A DNA stretch of 64,000 nucleotides from Gammaproteobacteria bacterium (GTDB taxonomy: Bacteria; Pseudomonadota; Gammaproteobacteria; Ga0077554; Ga007554). The DNA lies in assembly GCA_021731145.1 (NCBI GenBank), contig JAKFXX010000029.1, positions 1 through 64,000 of the forward strand, in the 5' to 3' direction. Each line of letters opens with the position of its first letter. The first letter of the stretch is position 1. The notes under the pieces are model-generated. The model was not told where the DNA came from. It made no database searches and saw only the letters and a program-made list of their open reading frames with translations. The translations under genes were made by a program, and so were the position numbers. This document shows positions 44,191 through 53,532 of this stretch, piece after piece.

Positions 44191-45353
44191 GCGCACAGGC
44201 AGGAAATATCATTTATCTTGGGCCGCCTGGCTGGACGCGTGAACAGGCTATATGCGAATCTCAACGCTTGGGATTCGACGAACCGCTTTGGCTGGGCCGG
44301 CGTGGCTATGGTGTCGGCTGGGTGGCTCAAAACCGCAGCATGGCCCCCGCCAAAGCGGATGCACGCGCCCTCTGGCAGTCAGGGAATGGCGTATTTCTTC
44401 CTGGCCTGGTTGCGAACGGCCTGGCCGCACAACAAGCGCACATCGCCGCCGCCCAGCGATTGATGGAGCAGATTCTGGAGGGGGAGGGCGGTGCTGATTT
44501 GCTGGACGAAGAGCCCTACGCCACACGCCTGACGCCACAGTTTGAGCTGCTGGCATCCACCTGTGATGAAGGCGACGACCAGGAAATAGAGTCGCTTGAG
44601 TTTGATGTCCTCGACAACGGCAACATCGTTGCCGAGAATCTCTGGGTCAAGCTCTCCTGGCTCTCCTATGACGAAGATGACGCCTCACTGCGTTTTCGCT
44701 TTTCATTCGGGATGGTGGGTTATGAAGACGTAGCGGCGGATTATCAGCGCCAGCAATATGCGGCGCAATTGACTGAGGCCGTGTTTCCCGAGTCGTGCAT
44801 CATAAGTGCAAACCCCGAGGTGGAGCGTATCCTGTGCGCAACCTTGGCGATCAAGGCGCCGGCCTATGTCGAACGTATCGTGTATTTCAATGCGCCCAAT
44901 GGTGGCGCCCAATTCCATCAAGACGTTGAGCGCGGGCATCTTGGCGTTATCTTCGCCCAGGTTTACGGCCGCACTAGTTGGCTGGCGGTACCGAAACCGT
45001 CACTCATCAATGAAATTCAGCGTTATCTGGCGCGTCCTGATGCGCATGCGGAGTTGATTGAGGCTGGCCTGAAGCCCCGCAGCTTGAAGACATTGCTGGC
45101 CAAGGCAGCGAACAACGATAGCCTGTCCGCATACCTTGACGATCATCAAAATGATCCGCTGGACACCCTGCTCAACCGTGTCCCTGCCTTTGCGCAACAA
45201 CTGATTGAGGCCGGATACGCCTACCTGCTTGAACCGGGTGATGTCATCCTGTTGCCGCAACAGGGTATCAACCATTGCTGCTGGCACTCGGTGTTTTGCA
45301 TGGATGATTACTCCGGCGAGGCGCTTTCATTTGCCGTGCGAGAGCGGCCTTGA
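44187..45353 (+). CDS. Uncharacterised protein, possibly cupin/2OG-oxygenase fold
   Basis: This 388-residue protein of no recognised family is translationally coupled to metA. The middle holds NAPNGGAQFHQDVERGHLGV, an H-x-D type dyad, and the C-terminal part holds EPGDVILLPQQGINHCCWHS. This spacing is compatible with a double-stranded beta-helix metal site of cupin or Fe(II)/2-oxoglutarate oxygenases. That assignment is inference only. The N-terminal 150 residues look like a separate domain. A role linked to methionine or homoserine metabolism is suggested by the operon. Confidence 0.7.
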   Translation: MSAQAGNIIYLGPPGWTREQAICESQRLGFDEPLWLGRRGYGVGWVAQNRSMAPAKADARALWQSGNGVFLPGLVANGLAAQQAHIAAAQRLMEQILEGEGGADLLDEEPYATRLTPQFELLASTCDEGDDQEIESLEFDVLDNGNIVAENLWVKLSWLSYDEDDASLRFRFSFGMVGYEDVAADYQRQQYAAQLTEAVFPESCIISANPEVERILCATLAIKAPAYVERIVYFNAPNGGAQFHQDVERGHLGVIFAQVYGRTSWLAVPKPSLINEIQRYLARPDAHAELIEAGLKPRSLKTLLAKAANNDSLSAYLDDHQNDPLDTLLNRVPAFAQQLIEAGYAYLLEPGDVILLPQQGINHCCWHSVFCMDDYSGEALSFAVRERP

Positions 45354-45387
45354 TGGCGTGCCTCACGGGTTTTTACTACGGGTTGTA

Positions 45388-47298
45388 TTATTTCGAACAA
45401 ACAGCGCGTATGCGGCTGATATCTGTATGGCCTTGCACCACCTTCTCTATGCCATCCTGTTTAAGACTACGCATACCTTCATTAAGAGCTATTGTGGCGA
45501 CCTGGGGTACTGATAGATGATCGACAATGGCCTTTTTTACCGTATCACTTGCAATAAGCAATTCGTGAATACCCAGACGTCCTCGATATCCGGTATTGTC
45601 ACATTTAGCGCAGCCAACTGCTCGACACAAGGTATGTTTTCCGTCCGCCGTTGCATAACGCTGCTTCCACTCATTTAGCACCTGAGCTACGCATTCCTTC
45701 TTGTTTTCATTTTTAGCGAGATTTTCGCAATACTCTTCGGCCAACTCACAAATTTCCTGGTCACTGGGAGTATAAGCCTGTTTGCAATCAGTACATAAAC
45801 GCTTCGTTAGGCGTTGAGCCAAGATGCCTAGCAAGGCATCAGAGAAGTTGAAGGCATCCATGCCCATATCGAGCAGGCGTACAATACTTTCTGGAGCGCT
45901 ATTAGTATGTAAAGTAGAAAATACCAAGTGACCAGTGAGTGAGGCTTCGATCCCTGCACTGGCAGTCTCCTCGTCACGCATTTCACCCACCATGATGACA
46001 TCCGGATCGGCGCGTAAAAAGGAGCGAAGGGCCACGGCAAAGGTAAGGCCGATTTTTGGCAATACCTGCATTTGACGCAACCCTTTTTGAGTGATTTCCA
46101 CTGGATCTTCAGCGGTCCAGATCTTCCTCTCCGGGGTGTTGAGGTAACCTAAAATGGAATGCAGTGTTGTTGTTTTCCCGGACCCTGTTGGGCCGCATAC
46201 TAAAAAAAGTCCGTAGGGTTTATCGATAGCCTTAAGCAGATTTTTCTTATTCTGATCGGTGAGGCCTAGCTTATCCAAGGGCACAGGTTCACTGCTGGAA
46301 AGAATTCGCATGACGACATCTTCCATGCCGCCGGCGGTCGGGAGTGTTGCAACACGCAACTCTATTTTAAGCGGCCCGAATTTTTTAAAATCAATCTTTC
46401 CATCCTGGGGTTTACGTCGCTCGGATATATCCAATTGCGCCATAATTTTGATGCGAGAGATCAGTGAATTACGATACTGTGCGGGTAATTCATGATAATT
46501 TATTAGGGTGCCATCCTTGCGGAAACGGATACGCACCTTGCCTTGTCCTGGGTAAGGTTCAATATGGATATCGGATGCATTTCTGTCGAAGGCATCTACA
46601 ATCACCTTATTGATAAGCTTAACCACCACATTGTCAGCCAGGGCCTGCGCCTCGGACGACATCGACTTATCTTCTTCTTCGACTACCTCTACCGCCGCAA
46701 GTTCATCTAGCGACGCCCCATCAATCTGCGACGGGTAATAAAATTTTATGGCCCACTTAATATCTGTAAGATTAGCTATCACCGCCTCGGAAAACTGCTT
46801 TGTCTGAAAGCGAAGATCATCCAATACTTTGGTATTTAAGGGGTTTTCAGTGGCAACAACCAGCTTTCCGTCATACAGTGCGATGGGGACAATAGAGTAT
46901 TTTTCTGAAAAATCGCGCGGAACGGCACTAAGAACATTAGGTGGGATTTTGTATTCTCGCAGATTTACTATTGGGATGCCGAGCTTCTTGGCCAAGGCTT
47001 GTTGCACATTTATAGTTGTGATCAAGCCCTGCTGGATCAAAATTTCTCCCAGCGGTACGCTTCGGTTTTTTTTCTGGTGTTCCAGCGCACAGTCAATTTT
47101 CTCCTGGGTCACCAGACCTTCCATGAGCAGGATTTCCCCCAAGCGCAGACTTGGCATGGTCTTTTGATGTTTCAAAGCACGTATCAGCTCTTCTTCAGTG
47201 CTTACTGCGGGTGTAATCTTTTCTACGTTATTCATCTGAAATTGATCAGCAGGTGTGCCTGCCTTAAATGCGGGCAACTTTACACTCGAACTTAACAT
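45388..47298 (-). CDS. GspE/PilB-type secretion or pilus ATPase (orphan)
   Basis: This 636-residue protein has N-terminal MshEN-type domains (RLGEILLMEGLVTQEKIDCA, PLGEILIQQGLITTINVQQA, of the c-di-GMP-binding kind). The hexameric ATPase core has Walker A VCGPTGSGKTTTLHSILG, the Asp box, Walker B RADPDVIMVGEMRDEETAS, and a tetracysteine zinc motif (CTDCKQAYTP ... CAKCDNTGYRG). No other type II/IV pilus gene is adjacent, and a broken gene lies upstream. Confidence 0.9.
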   Translation of the reverse strand: MLSSSVKLPAFKAGTPADQFQMNNVEKITPAVSTEEELIRALKHQKTMPSLRLGEILLMEGLVTQEKIDCALEHQKKNRSVPLGEILIQQGLITTINVQQALAKKLGIPIVNLREYKIPPNVLSAVPRDFSEKYSIVPIALYDGKLVVATENPLNTKVLDDLRFQTKQFSEAVIANLTDIKWAIKFYYPSQIDGASLDELAAVEVVEEEDKSMSSEAQALADNVVVKLINKVIVDAFDRNASDIHIEPYPGQGKVRIRFRKDGTLINYHELPAQYRNSLISRIKIMAQLDISERRKPQDGKIDFKKFGPLKIELRVATLPTAGGMEDVVMRILSSSEPVPLDKLGLTDQNKKNLLKAIDKPYGLFLVCGPTGSGKTTTLHSILGYLNTPERKIWTAEDPVEITQKGLRQMQVLPKIGLTFAVALRSFLRADPDVIMVGEMRDEETASAGIEASLTGHLVFSTLHTNSAPESIVRLLDMGMDAFNFSDALLGILAQRLTKRLCTDCKQAYTPSDQEICELAEEYCENLAKNENKKECVAQVLNEWKQRYATADGKHTLCRAVGCAKCDNTGYRGRLGIHELLIASDTVKKAIVDHLSVPQVATIALNEGMRSLKQDGIEKVVQGHTDISRIRAVCSK

Positions 47299-47326
47299 GA
47301 TATTTTTAATTTCCTATAGTGCCTGA

Positions 47327-47460
47327 TCATTTCATGTAACCCAGAATGCTCCAATTGATGGTTTTTTCGGGTTCTTCCTTGGCCTTATCGGCATATGAGG
47401 GGAAAATTTTAGAGAGTTGGACGGGGTGTTCGACGGGCGACGGTTGCTCCGATACTAAAT
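47327..47460 (-). pseudogene. C-terminal remnant of a truncated gene
   Basis: A minus-strand frame without a usable start codon reads FNLVSEQPSPVEHPVQLSKI, then FPSYADKAKEEPEKTINWSI and LGYMK before a TGA at 47327. The composition looks like genuine protein, but the frame is cut upstream (about 47461-47481) by a repeat element. It ends 28 bp before the GspE/PilB-like start. The family is not recognised. Confidence 0.45.
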
Positions 47461-47682
47461 TAAAGGGGGCAGAGCCTCATGGTACTCGGTTAAGCAATAA
47501 CAGCAATTAAATCATAAGGATAGAAATATCGCCTTCCTTCGGCAATCCCGCTTTGCCGTGGATGTAGAACGGTTTGCCTCCCGCTGCCTGCATGCTGGTT
47601 GGCCAGGCACCCATTAGCGGATCGCATGTATCGCCATGATTTTAATGATATTTAGAGTGCAATGAGGCTCCGGCCCCTTAAA
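47461..47682. mobile_element. 222-bp inverted-repeat element
   Basis: Imperfect 21-bp terminal inverted repeats (47461-47481 and 47662-47682, 18 of 21 matching; inner part GAGCCTCAT) bound the element. Inside, a minus-strand frame without start reads GDTCDPLMGAWPTSMQAAGG and continues KPFYIHGKAGLPKEGDISIL to a stop at 47508, perhaps captured or residual coding DNA. It interrupts the gene remnant next to it. The following 47683-47812 shows no gene. Confidence 0.55.
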
Positions 47683-47812
47683 ATAGGGATAAGTGAAAGC
47701 CCAGAAATCGTTGGGTGGATTAGCACTTTATGCGTAACCCAACAAGAGTTGCGTAGCAACGCACTTTATTCTTATAGTGTCCGCCTTAAACACACGAATC
47801 GGGAGACCCAGC

Positions 47813-48514
47813 ATGGGCGCGCAGTGGAAAACAAAATGCAAAGAAACTGCAGCCAACGCCAAAGGCCGCATCTTCACCAAGCTCGCCAAGGAGATCATGG
47901 TCGCGGCGCGCGCTGGCGCCAGTCCGGATATGAATCCGCGCTTGCGCCTGGCCGTGGATCAGGCGAAGAAGGCATCGATGCCCAAGGATACCGTCGAACG
48001 AGCGATCAAGAAGGGCGCTGGCCTGCTTGACGCAGGGGTGAGCTACGAGAAGCTCACCTACGAAGGTTTTGCGCCGCACCGGGTTCCCGTGATCGTCGAG
48101 TGCCTAACAGACAATACCAACCGCACCGCCTCCAACATTCGTGTGTTATTTCGCAAGGGGCAACTGGGCGCCTTGGGTTCGGTATCCTGGGATTTTGATT
48201 ATCTTGGGATGATCGAGGCGACGCCGGAAGCCGCGCAAGCCGACGCAGAGCTTGCGGCCATCGAGGCCGGTGCCCGGGACCTGGAGTCTGGCGAAGACGG
48301 CGCAATGCTATTTCTCACCAACCCCGCCGAGATGGACGCGGTATCCCGCGCATTACCGGCATACGGATTTGCCGTGCAGTCCGCGCAACTGTGTTACCGC
48401 CCCAAAAATCCGGTAACGCTGGGTGAAGCGGAGCGCGCGGAAGTCGAAGCGTTCCTGGACGCCATCGATGCGGATGATGATGTGCAAAACGTATTTTTTG
48501 GGCTGGCTGGTTAG
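47813..48514 (+). CDS. YebC/PmpR family transcriptional regulator
   Basis: This is a 233-residue protein with the YebC start [20 protein letters not shown], then [20 protein letters not shown], and [19 protein letters not shown]; the C-terminal half includes [19 protein letters not shown]. Proteins of this family regulate transcription or assist translation at polyproline stretches. I chose ATG 47813, with GGGAGA upstream, since the 12 earlier residues are not family-like. The start GAQWK instead of the frequent GHSKW is the non-YebC-subgroup form. Confidence 0.9.
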   Translation: MGAQWKTKCKETAANAKGRIFTKLAKEIMVAARAGASPDMNPRLRLAVDQAKKASMPKDTVERAIKKGAGLLDAGVSYEKLTYEGFAPHRVPVIVECLTDNTNRTASNIRVLFRKGQLGALGSVSWDFDYLGMIEATPEAAQADAELAAIEAGARDLESGEDGAMLFLTNPAEMDAVSRALPAYGFAVQSAQLCYRPKNPVTLGEAERAEVEAFLDAIDADDDVQNVFFGLAG

Positions 48515-48560
48515 GGTCGGCGTACTGATATCGCTTCGCATAATGTATATTATGTAAAAT

Positions 48561-49232
48561 TCAGTCGTTTATGGGTTTCCTGCTGCGTATTACTATGGCA
48601 AGCAAAACAATCATGCCCATGGTCATTCCCATTATCATCCCACCAATCATCAAGGCGTAAGCCAACGGCGGACTTACGTGGCTGGCCATCGCCATCGCGA
48701 TGCCCTCGCCCAGCATCATGCCGATGAACATGCCGATATTGCAGATAGCATAAATAAAAAAATCGCTACTCGCCGGCATGAATCGTCGACTTCTCAATCC
48801 ATCAAAGAACCACATCCCCAGATTGCCGCCCACGAACATGCCAAGGTAGGATAAAGGTGAGGCTTGCACCCATTGCCAGAGATCAAGCCCGCCCGTCAAC
48901 ATAACCGGTGACATGGCCATGTGATGTGACAATATACCGTGGTTGCCGGCATGATCCATATCCAACCAGCAACCCAGAATCATCCCCAAACCGCCAGCGG
49001 CGAACATCCCCACGACCAATTCCGTATAGAACATACCAGGCAAACGCAATAGCAAGGTATAACATGCAATTGCGATAGCAAGGCCCGCCGGCAAGGAAAA
49101 CACCAAAGAACTCGAAAAATTGCTAGTCAACAAATCGCCGACCAGCATCGCCTGAACAATCACAAATACGCCGACGATCACGGCTTTCAGCAGGATATAA
49201 TTACCTTGTTCACTTTCCGGAAAGCGCAGCAT
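48561..49232 (-). CDS. Met/Gly-rich multi-pass membrane protein
   Basis: This 223-residue protein of unknown family has about six hydrophobic helices and a loop rich in His and Met (DMDHAGNHGILSHHMAMSPV). The last helices contain Gly-Met repeats (GGMIMGMTMGMIVLLA). Such residues could bind soft metals such as copper, but this is inference. It overlaps the SufU-like gene by 23 bp and is probably co-transcribed with it. Confidence 0.75.
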   Translation of the reverse strand: MLRFPESEQGNYILLKAVIVGVFVIVQAMLVGDLLTSNFSSSLVFSLPAGLAIAIACYTLLLRLPGMFYTELVVGMFAAGGLGMILGCWLDMDHAGNHGILSHHMAMSPVMLTGGLDLWQWVQASPLSYLGMFVGGNLGMWFFDGLRSRRFMPASSDFFIYAICNIGMFIGMMLGEGIAMAMASHVSPPLAYALMIGGMIMGMTMGMIVLLAIVIRSRKPIND

Positions 49233-49632
49233 TCAATGCCTCCCAAGCGAGCAATACACAACGCCGACGGGCCGGATATTCACGCACGGCGGACAGAGCA
49301 CTGAGCGACGCAGGCGGCTCCGGCAACACATCGCCTTCATCTGAGGAAAACCATGCCTGCATGTCATGACAGAGTTGTCCTGCCTCATCCACTTGCATAC
49401 CCGTCACCACCTCAGTCATCATTGAGGCAGACGCCAGACATATCGAACATCCCCTGCCGTGAAAGATGACTTGTTTGAGAGTATCGTTCTCGAAATTCAC
49501 GCCAATCTCGATATCATCCCCACAGGTTGGGTTGCTACCCCGGCGAACCACATCGGCACCCGCGACATCACCGCGGTTACGCGGGTGCCGGTAATGATCC
49601 ATCAATGTATCTTTGTACAGGGTTGCACCCAA
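49210..49632 (-). CDS. sufU: SufU-type Fe-S cluster assembly protein
   Basis: This 140-residue NifU/IscU-like scaffold or zinc-dependent sulfur-transfer protein has HYRHPRNRGDVAGADVVRRG, the first cysteine in NPTCGDDI, the second in GRGCSICLASASMM, and the third in ARRRCVLLAWEAL. It lacks other suf genes nearby. It is encoded in the same direction as the cox operon, about 160 bp beyond its last gene, and might support cofactor assembly there (inference). Confidence 0.88.
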   Translation of the reverse strand: MGATLYKDTLMDHYRHPRNRGDVAGADVVRRGSNPTCGDDIEIGVNFENDTLKQVIFHGRGCSICLASASMMTEVVTGMQVDEAGQLCHDMQAWFSSDEGDVLPEPPASLSALSAVREYPARRRCVLLAWEALNAALSGK

Positions 49633-49794
49633 AATCTCATACTCTCTACAGGAAGGCGCAGTGCGCCGCGTTGATGGCCTAGATCAAGGCTTCGACAGCT
49701 TCAAGTCGGTTATATGCCTTGCTTGAACCCATCCGGCAACTATCGCGTCACGCCGGTAAAGTGTGGTGTGCGGTAGACACGTCCATTGCCATTA

Positions 49795-50622
49795 TCAGCC
49801 TCCCACTGCCTTGACTTTTACACGCTCCTGTTCCATCTGAAGCTTGTCTCGCATGCGCATACCACTGCCGCCACGCCGTGTCATTACGATCTCACTCATG
49901 ACAGAAAGGGCGATCTCCTCCGGCGAACCCGCGCCGAGATCGATACCGGCCGGCGCCATCACCCGACTGAGCGCTGCATCGTCGAACCCCTCTTCACGCA
50001 GATAATCGAGCACCAGACGGGAACGCTTGCGGCTGGCAATGAGCGCAATGTAACCCGCCCCCGAGGCAAGCGCACGCTTCATTGACTCATGATCCCCCTT
50101 GTGCTGGGTAGCGATAACCACGAAGTCGCTTGCCACTGGGGTGAGTTGTTCATAATCCAGGTCATCGGTGACGAGACGCGAGGCATTAGGGTATTTATCC
50201 CTGTCAACACCCGGGTCGTTGACTACGACTATGAGCCCCATCAAGTCGCCCATCAGGCACAGGCACTCCGCCACGCGCCCGTGGCCCATAATCCAAAGCG
50301 TTGGCCGAGGCATAACGGGCTCTACGTAAACCCTCATGCTGCCGCCGCAAGGCATGCCTACCCCCAGCATCTCATCGTCAAGATCAATATCGAGCACAGC
50401 CGTCTCCCCCGATGCCATACATGCCATAGCCTGCTCAACAGTGGCAGATTCCGCACACCCACCGCCGACCCAGCCTGCTACTACTTGTCCCTTATGACTG
50501 ATCACTGCTTTGGAAGAGGTCTTGGCGGAAACGGAACCCACCGTTTCCACCACAGTCGCCACCGCGAAAGGCTCGCCGGTCGCCCTAATCTCCTGAATCA
50601 CATCAAAGATCTCTTTCGCCAT
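49795..50622 (-). CDS. XdhC/CoxI family maturation protein
   Basis: This 275-residue protein has an N-terminal XdhC/CoxI domain with AVATVVETVGSVSAKTSSKA and GWVGGGCAESATVEQAM, and a C-terminal Rossmann domain with LWIMGHGRVAECLCLMGDL and MAPAGIDLGAGSPEEIALSV. Members take part in molybdenum-cofactor insertion or sulfuration of xanthine dehydrogenase and CO dehydrogenase. I chose ATG 50622 over the longer frame. It is the last gene of the cox operon, 7 bp after the mocA-like gene. Confidence 0.9.
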   Translation of the reverse strand: MAKEIFDVIQEIRATGEPFAVATVVETVGSVSAKTSSKAVISHKGQVVAGWVGGGCAESATVEQAMACMASGETAVLDIDLDDEMLGVGMPCGGSMRVYVEPVMPRPTLWIMGHGRVAECLCLMGDLMGLIVVVNDPGVDRDKYPNASRLVTDDLDYEQLTPVASDFVVIATQHKGDHESMKRALASGAGYIALIASRKRSRLVLDYLREEGFDDAALSRVMAPAGIDLGAGSPEEIALSVMSEIVMTRRGGSGMRMRDKLQMEQERVKVKAVGG

Positions 50623-50629
50623 CGTTCGT

Positions 50630-51274
50630 TCAGACCTCGTGTACAGCCTCGGTATTTGCCACTTTCCGGCGCTCTGCATTCAGCCTGCTTTGCAGTACCT
50701 TGTAGTCCGCCGGTGAGTCCAGATCAAACACCACATGGTCGTTGTCCATCTCCAGGACCGTCACCAACTCGGGACTTTCCTCGATAAAATGCTTGCACCC
50801 CAGATTGCGATCGCCGTCGAGGATGCTCTGGCAGTGCTGGCGCGCCAGGATTATGGGATTGCCGCGTTGCCCCCGATAAGTTGGGACCAGCACTGCGCTG
50901 GAGCATCGGTGAAGAAACGCATCGATCAGTCTGTCGATGTCCGCCGTCTCCAGCAATGGTTGATCCGACAGGCAGACCATCACGCCATCGCATGGCGCTT
51001 GCAGAGCTGCAAGGCCGCAGTGGACAGAACTCATCTGCCCATCATGGTAATGTTCATTCACCACCAGCCGCAATGGCAAATCAGCGAGCAATGACCGCGC
51101 GGTCTCCTGCTCGTGCCCCAGCACCACCACGATCTCCTTGAGCCTGGCGCCAAGCAGGGTCATCACCGTGCGTCGCAGCAGCGGCACTCCATGCACCGGC
51201 AGGCCCAATTTATTGGTTCCACCCATGCGCCGGGATTCGCCGGCGGCGAGCAGGATGGCAGATGCCGAGTTCAT
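50630..51274 (-). CDS. mocA: MocA-like molybdenum cofactor nucleotidyltransferase
   Basis: This 214-residue nucleotidyltransferase has the NTP-binding motif ILLAAGESRRMGGTNKLGLP and DGVMVCLSDQPLLETADIDR. It should transfer CMP (or a related nucleotide) to molybdopterin, as needed for the molybdopterin cytosine dinucleotide of CO dehydrogenase. I chose ATG 51274, which overlaps the previous stop by 4 bases; the longer frame to 51460 is not family-like. Confidence 0.9.
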   Translation of the reverse strand: MNSASAILLAAGESRRMGGTNKLGLPVHGVPLLRRTVMTLLGARLKEIVVVLGHEQETARSLLADLPLRLVVNEHYHDGQMSSVHCGLAALQAPCDGVMVCLSDQPLLETADIDRLIDAFLHRCSSAVLVPTYRGQRGNPIILARQHCQSILDGDRNLGCKHFIEESPELVTVLEMDNDHVVFDLDSPADYKVLQSRLNAERRKVANTEAVHEV

Positions 51275-52332
51275 GGCATGCCCCGAGCACCCGTCAGGTA
51301 GTGCTTCGGATCCTTTTCGAAGCTGTGCTGGCAGCCTGCACAACAAAAGTAGTAAATCTGGCCGGCGTGTTCGGCGCGATATTCCGCCGTAGCTACATCG
51401 ACGCTCATCCCGCAAACCGGGTCTACAGCGCTCGCACCGGCAGCCTTCGAGCCGCTGCAACAGCTTGTGCCTGATGCGGCTTGCGGCGCAGCATGCAAAC
51501 CGCCACTACGCTGCGCCTCGCGTGCCCGCACAGCGCCTGTTGCGCCGATACCCGCTTCACGCCGAGCCTTAACCAGGCCGGCGAGCACCGAGAGCGCAAT
51601 CTCCTCAGGTGTGACGGCGCCGATTTCGACCCCGGCCGGCGCAACAACAGCATCCACGCGCGCCGCTTCGTGTCCCCGCTCTTTTAGATAGCTGAACATT
51701 TTTTGGGCTTTGCGCTCGCTGGCGATAAAAGCAATGTAGGGGGCACCAATCGCCAATGCTGCCTCTAGGCCAGATTCGTCGCGCTTGCCCTGGGTCGCCA
51801 CTACCACGAACGGCGGCACACCACACGCTAGCGCCGAAACGTCCAGCCCGTCGACGATATCCACCGCATCGGGAAACATCTCGACGTTGGCGCCGGGAAA
51901 GGCAGCGCTGACGGCAAAGCCGGTGCGATGCGCCAGCGCACAGAGCGCTTGGGCGGCGGGAGAGGCGCCGATGATCAGTAGTGCCGACCGCGGAATGACG
52001 GGTTCGATGAAAATGTCCAAGGTGCCTCCGCTATGACAGGTCATGCCGAAGTCGATAATACCCTCTTCTACCGCCGCCCCTTTGACAGGGCTGACGCGAA
52101 TGAGGCGCGGCTGACCGTCCTTGAGCGCCTTCTTGGCCGTATCGATCACCGCCGGCTGGGCGCAACCACCGCCAATCCAGCCGTGGATCTCACCTTCGGC
52201 ATCCACGATGGCCTTGGCGCCGGGCTTGGCCGAGGTGGGCGACTCGCATCGCACGACTGTAGCCAGCACAAAAGGGATACCCCTGCTCTTCAGCTCGTTG
52301 ACTTTATCCAGCACTTGATCGGAATACATCAC
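51271..52332 (-). CDS. XdhC/CoxI family protein with C-terminal YHS domain
   Basis: This 353-residue protein has an N-terminal XdhC domain (RGIPFVLATVVRCESPTSAK, GWIGGGCAQPAVIDTA), a Rossmann domain (LLIIGASPAAQALCALAHRT, VVAPAGVEIGAVTPEEIALS), and after a Gly/Ala/Ser linker a YHS domain with DPVCGMSVDVATAEYRAEHA and YYFCCAGCQHSFEKDPKHYL. The YHS part has metal-type cysteines. It occupies the coxF/coxI place of the operon, 15 bp after the CoxE gene. Confidence 0.9.
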   Translation of the reverse strand: MMYSDQVLDKVNELKSRGIPFVLATVVRCESPTSAKPGAKAIVDAEGEIHGWIGGGCAQPAVIDTAKKALKDGQPRLIRVSPVKGAAVEEGIIDFGMTCHSGGTLDIFIEPVIPRSALLIIGASPAAQALCALAHRTGFAVSAAFPGANVEMFPDAVDIVDGLDVSALACGVPPFVVVATQGKRDESGLEAALAIGAPYIAFIASERKAQKMFSYLKERGHEAARVDAVVAPAGVEIGAVTPEEIALSVLAGLVKARREAGIGATGAVRAREAQRSGGLHAAPQAASGTSCCSGSKAAGASAVDPVCGMSVDVATAEYRAEHAGQIYYFCCAGCQHSFEKDPKHYLTGARGMP

Positions 52333-52347
52333 CCTCTCTCCTCCGTT

Positions 52348-53532
52348 TCAAAGACTGATGAGTGTGGACTCAAGCGCCATGAGGCTTTGTAGATTATGCG
52401 CCGGTGCAAACAGATCCAACAGCGGCAGTGCCGCCTGCATACTGGCGGTCTTGGGCTCGTAACCCGCGCGGCCCAGCAAGGGATTGAGCCAGACAAGCTT
52501 GCGGGCGCGGCGTTTGATCAGTTCCAGCTGGCATGAAAGCCGCTCCGGCTCGCCCGTGTCGAGGCCATCACTAACGACCATCACGACGCTGCGGGAGTTG
52601 AGCAGGCGTCCATAGTCACGGTTGAAATATTCCAGGGATTCTCCGATGCGCGTCCCCCCGGACCAACCCTGGGAGATCAGTGCCAGATTGTGCCGGACCT
52701 TGAGCAAGTCTGGCTGGCGCAAAGCATCAGTGATATGTACCAGGCGTGTATGGTAGGCAAAGGCATCAGCATCACGGAAGGCGTTGACGATACCGCGCGC
52801 AAAGCGCAGGAAGATGTAACTGTACATCGACATGGAACGGCTGACATCGATAATCAGGATCAGCCGCGGCTGACGCCGCGCACGGCGTTGATAGGCGAGT
52901 TGCAAGGGCATACCGCCATAGCGTAGAGAGTTACGCAGGGTACGGCGCAAATGGATCTTGCGCCCCAGCTGCTGTACCTTCTGTCGGCGCACCATTCGCC
53001 GACGCATGCGACGGGCCAGTCGTTCCACCAATAACTCCACGGCGCGCATCTGTCCGCTATCTGCAATAAACTGAAAGTCGGCCCGCATGAGGTTCTCCCG
53101 CCAGCTTGTCCCCTCACGGACGCCGCCTTCCCCCGCATCGTCACCCTCGGCTTGCCGGGCTTGATCGGCTTCAGAAGCCTGGCCATCAGAGCCCTTGTGG
53201 CCAGTCCCGTCCTGGGCCTTGCGTTTCACCAGCGCCCCTGCCAAGGATTGGGTTCGCGCCGCACCTTTGCCCGAGTGCCAATAGGCATCGAATAATTCGT
53301 CAAAACGCTCCCAGTCATCCTGGCTCGAGCAGAGCAGGCTACGCAATCCCCAGCGCAAACGCCAAGCATTGATCATACCGCAATGGAGTGCAACTCGATG
53401 CGCGTCGACCTCCTCGGCCACCCCGACCCTAAACCCATTTTCCCGGGCCAGCCGGACAAACTCCACCAAGCGGATCTGGAGCATTTCCGCTGGGGTCGGC
53501 TCGGCCTTGCTCTGAAGTGCAAGCCGACTCAT
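52348..53532 (-). CDS. coxE: VWA-domain protein CoxE
   Basis: This 394-residue protein has an N-terminal helical region and a C-terminal von Willebrand A domain with the MIDAS motif LILIIDVSRSMSMYSYI and the later VVMVVSDGLDTGEPE. It works with the MoxR-type ATPase CoxD in forming the Cu-S-Mo centre of CO dehydrogenase. It overlaps coxD by 4 bases. Confidence 0.93.
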   Translation of the reverse strand: MSRLALQSKAEPTPAEMLQIRLVEFVRLARENGFRVGVAEEVDAHRVALHCGMINAWRLRWGLRSLLCSSQDDWERFDELFDAYWHSGKGAARTQSLAGALVKRKAQDGTGHKGSDGQASEADQARQAEGDDAGEGGVREGTSWRENLMRADFQFIADSGQMRAVELLVERLARRMRRRMVRRQKVQQLGRKIHLRRTLRNSLRYGGMPLQLAYQRRARRQPRLILIIDVSRSMSMYSYIFLRFARGIVNAFRDADAFAYHTRLVHITDALRQPDLLKVRHNLALISQGWSGGTRIGESLEYFNRDYGRLLNSRSVVMVVSDGLDTGEPERLSCQLELIKRRARKLVWLNPLLGRAGYEPKTASMQAALPLLDLFAPAHNLQSLMALESTLISL

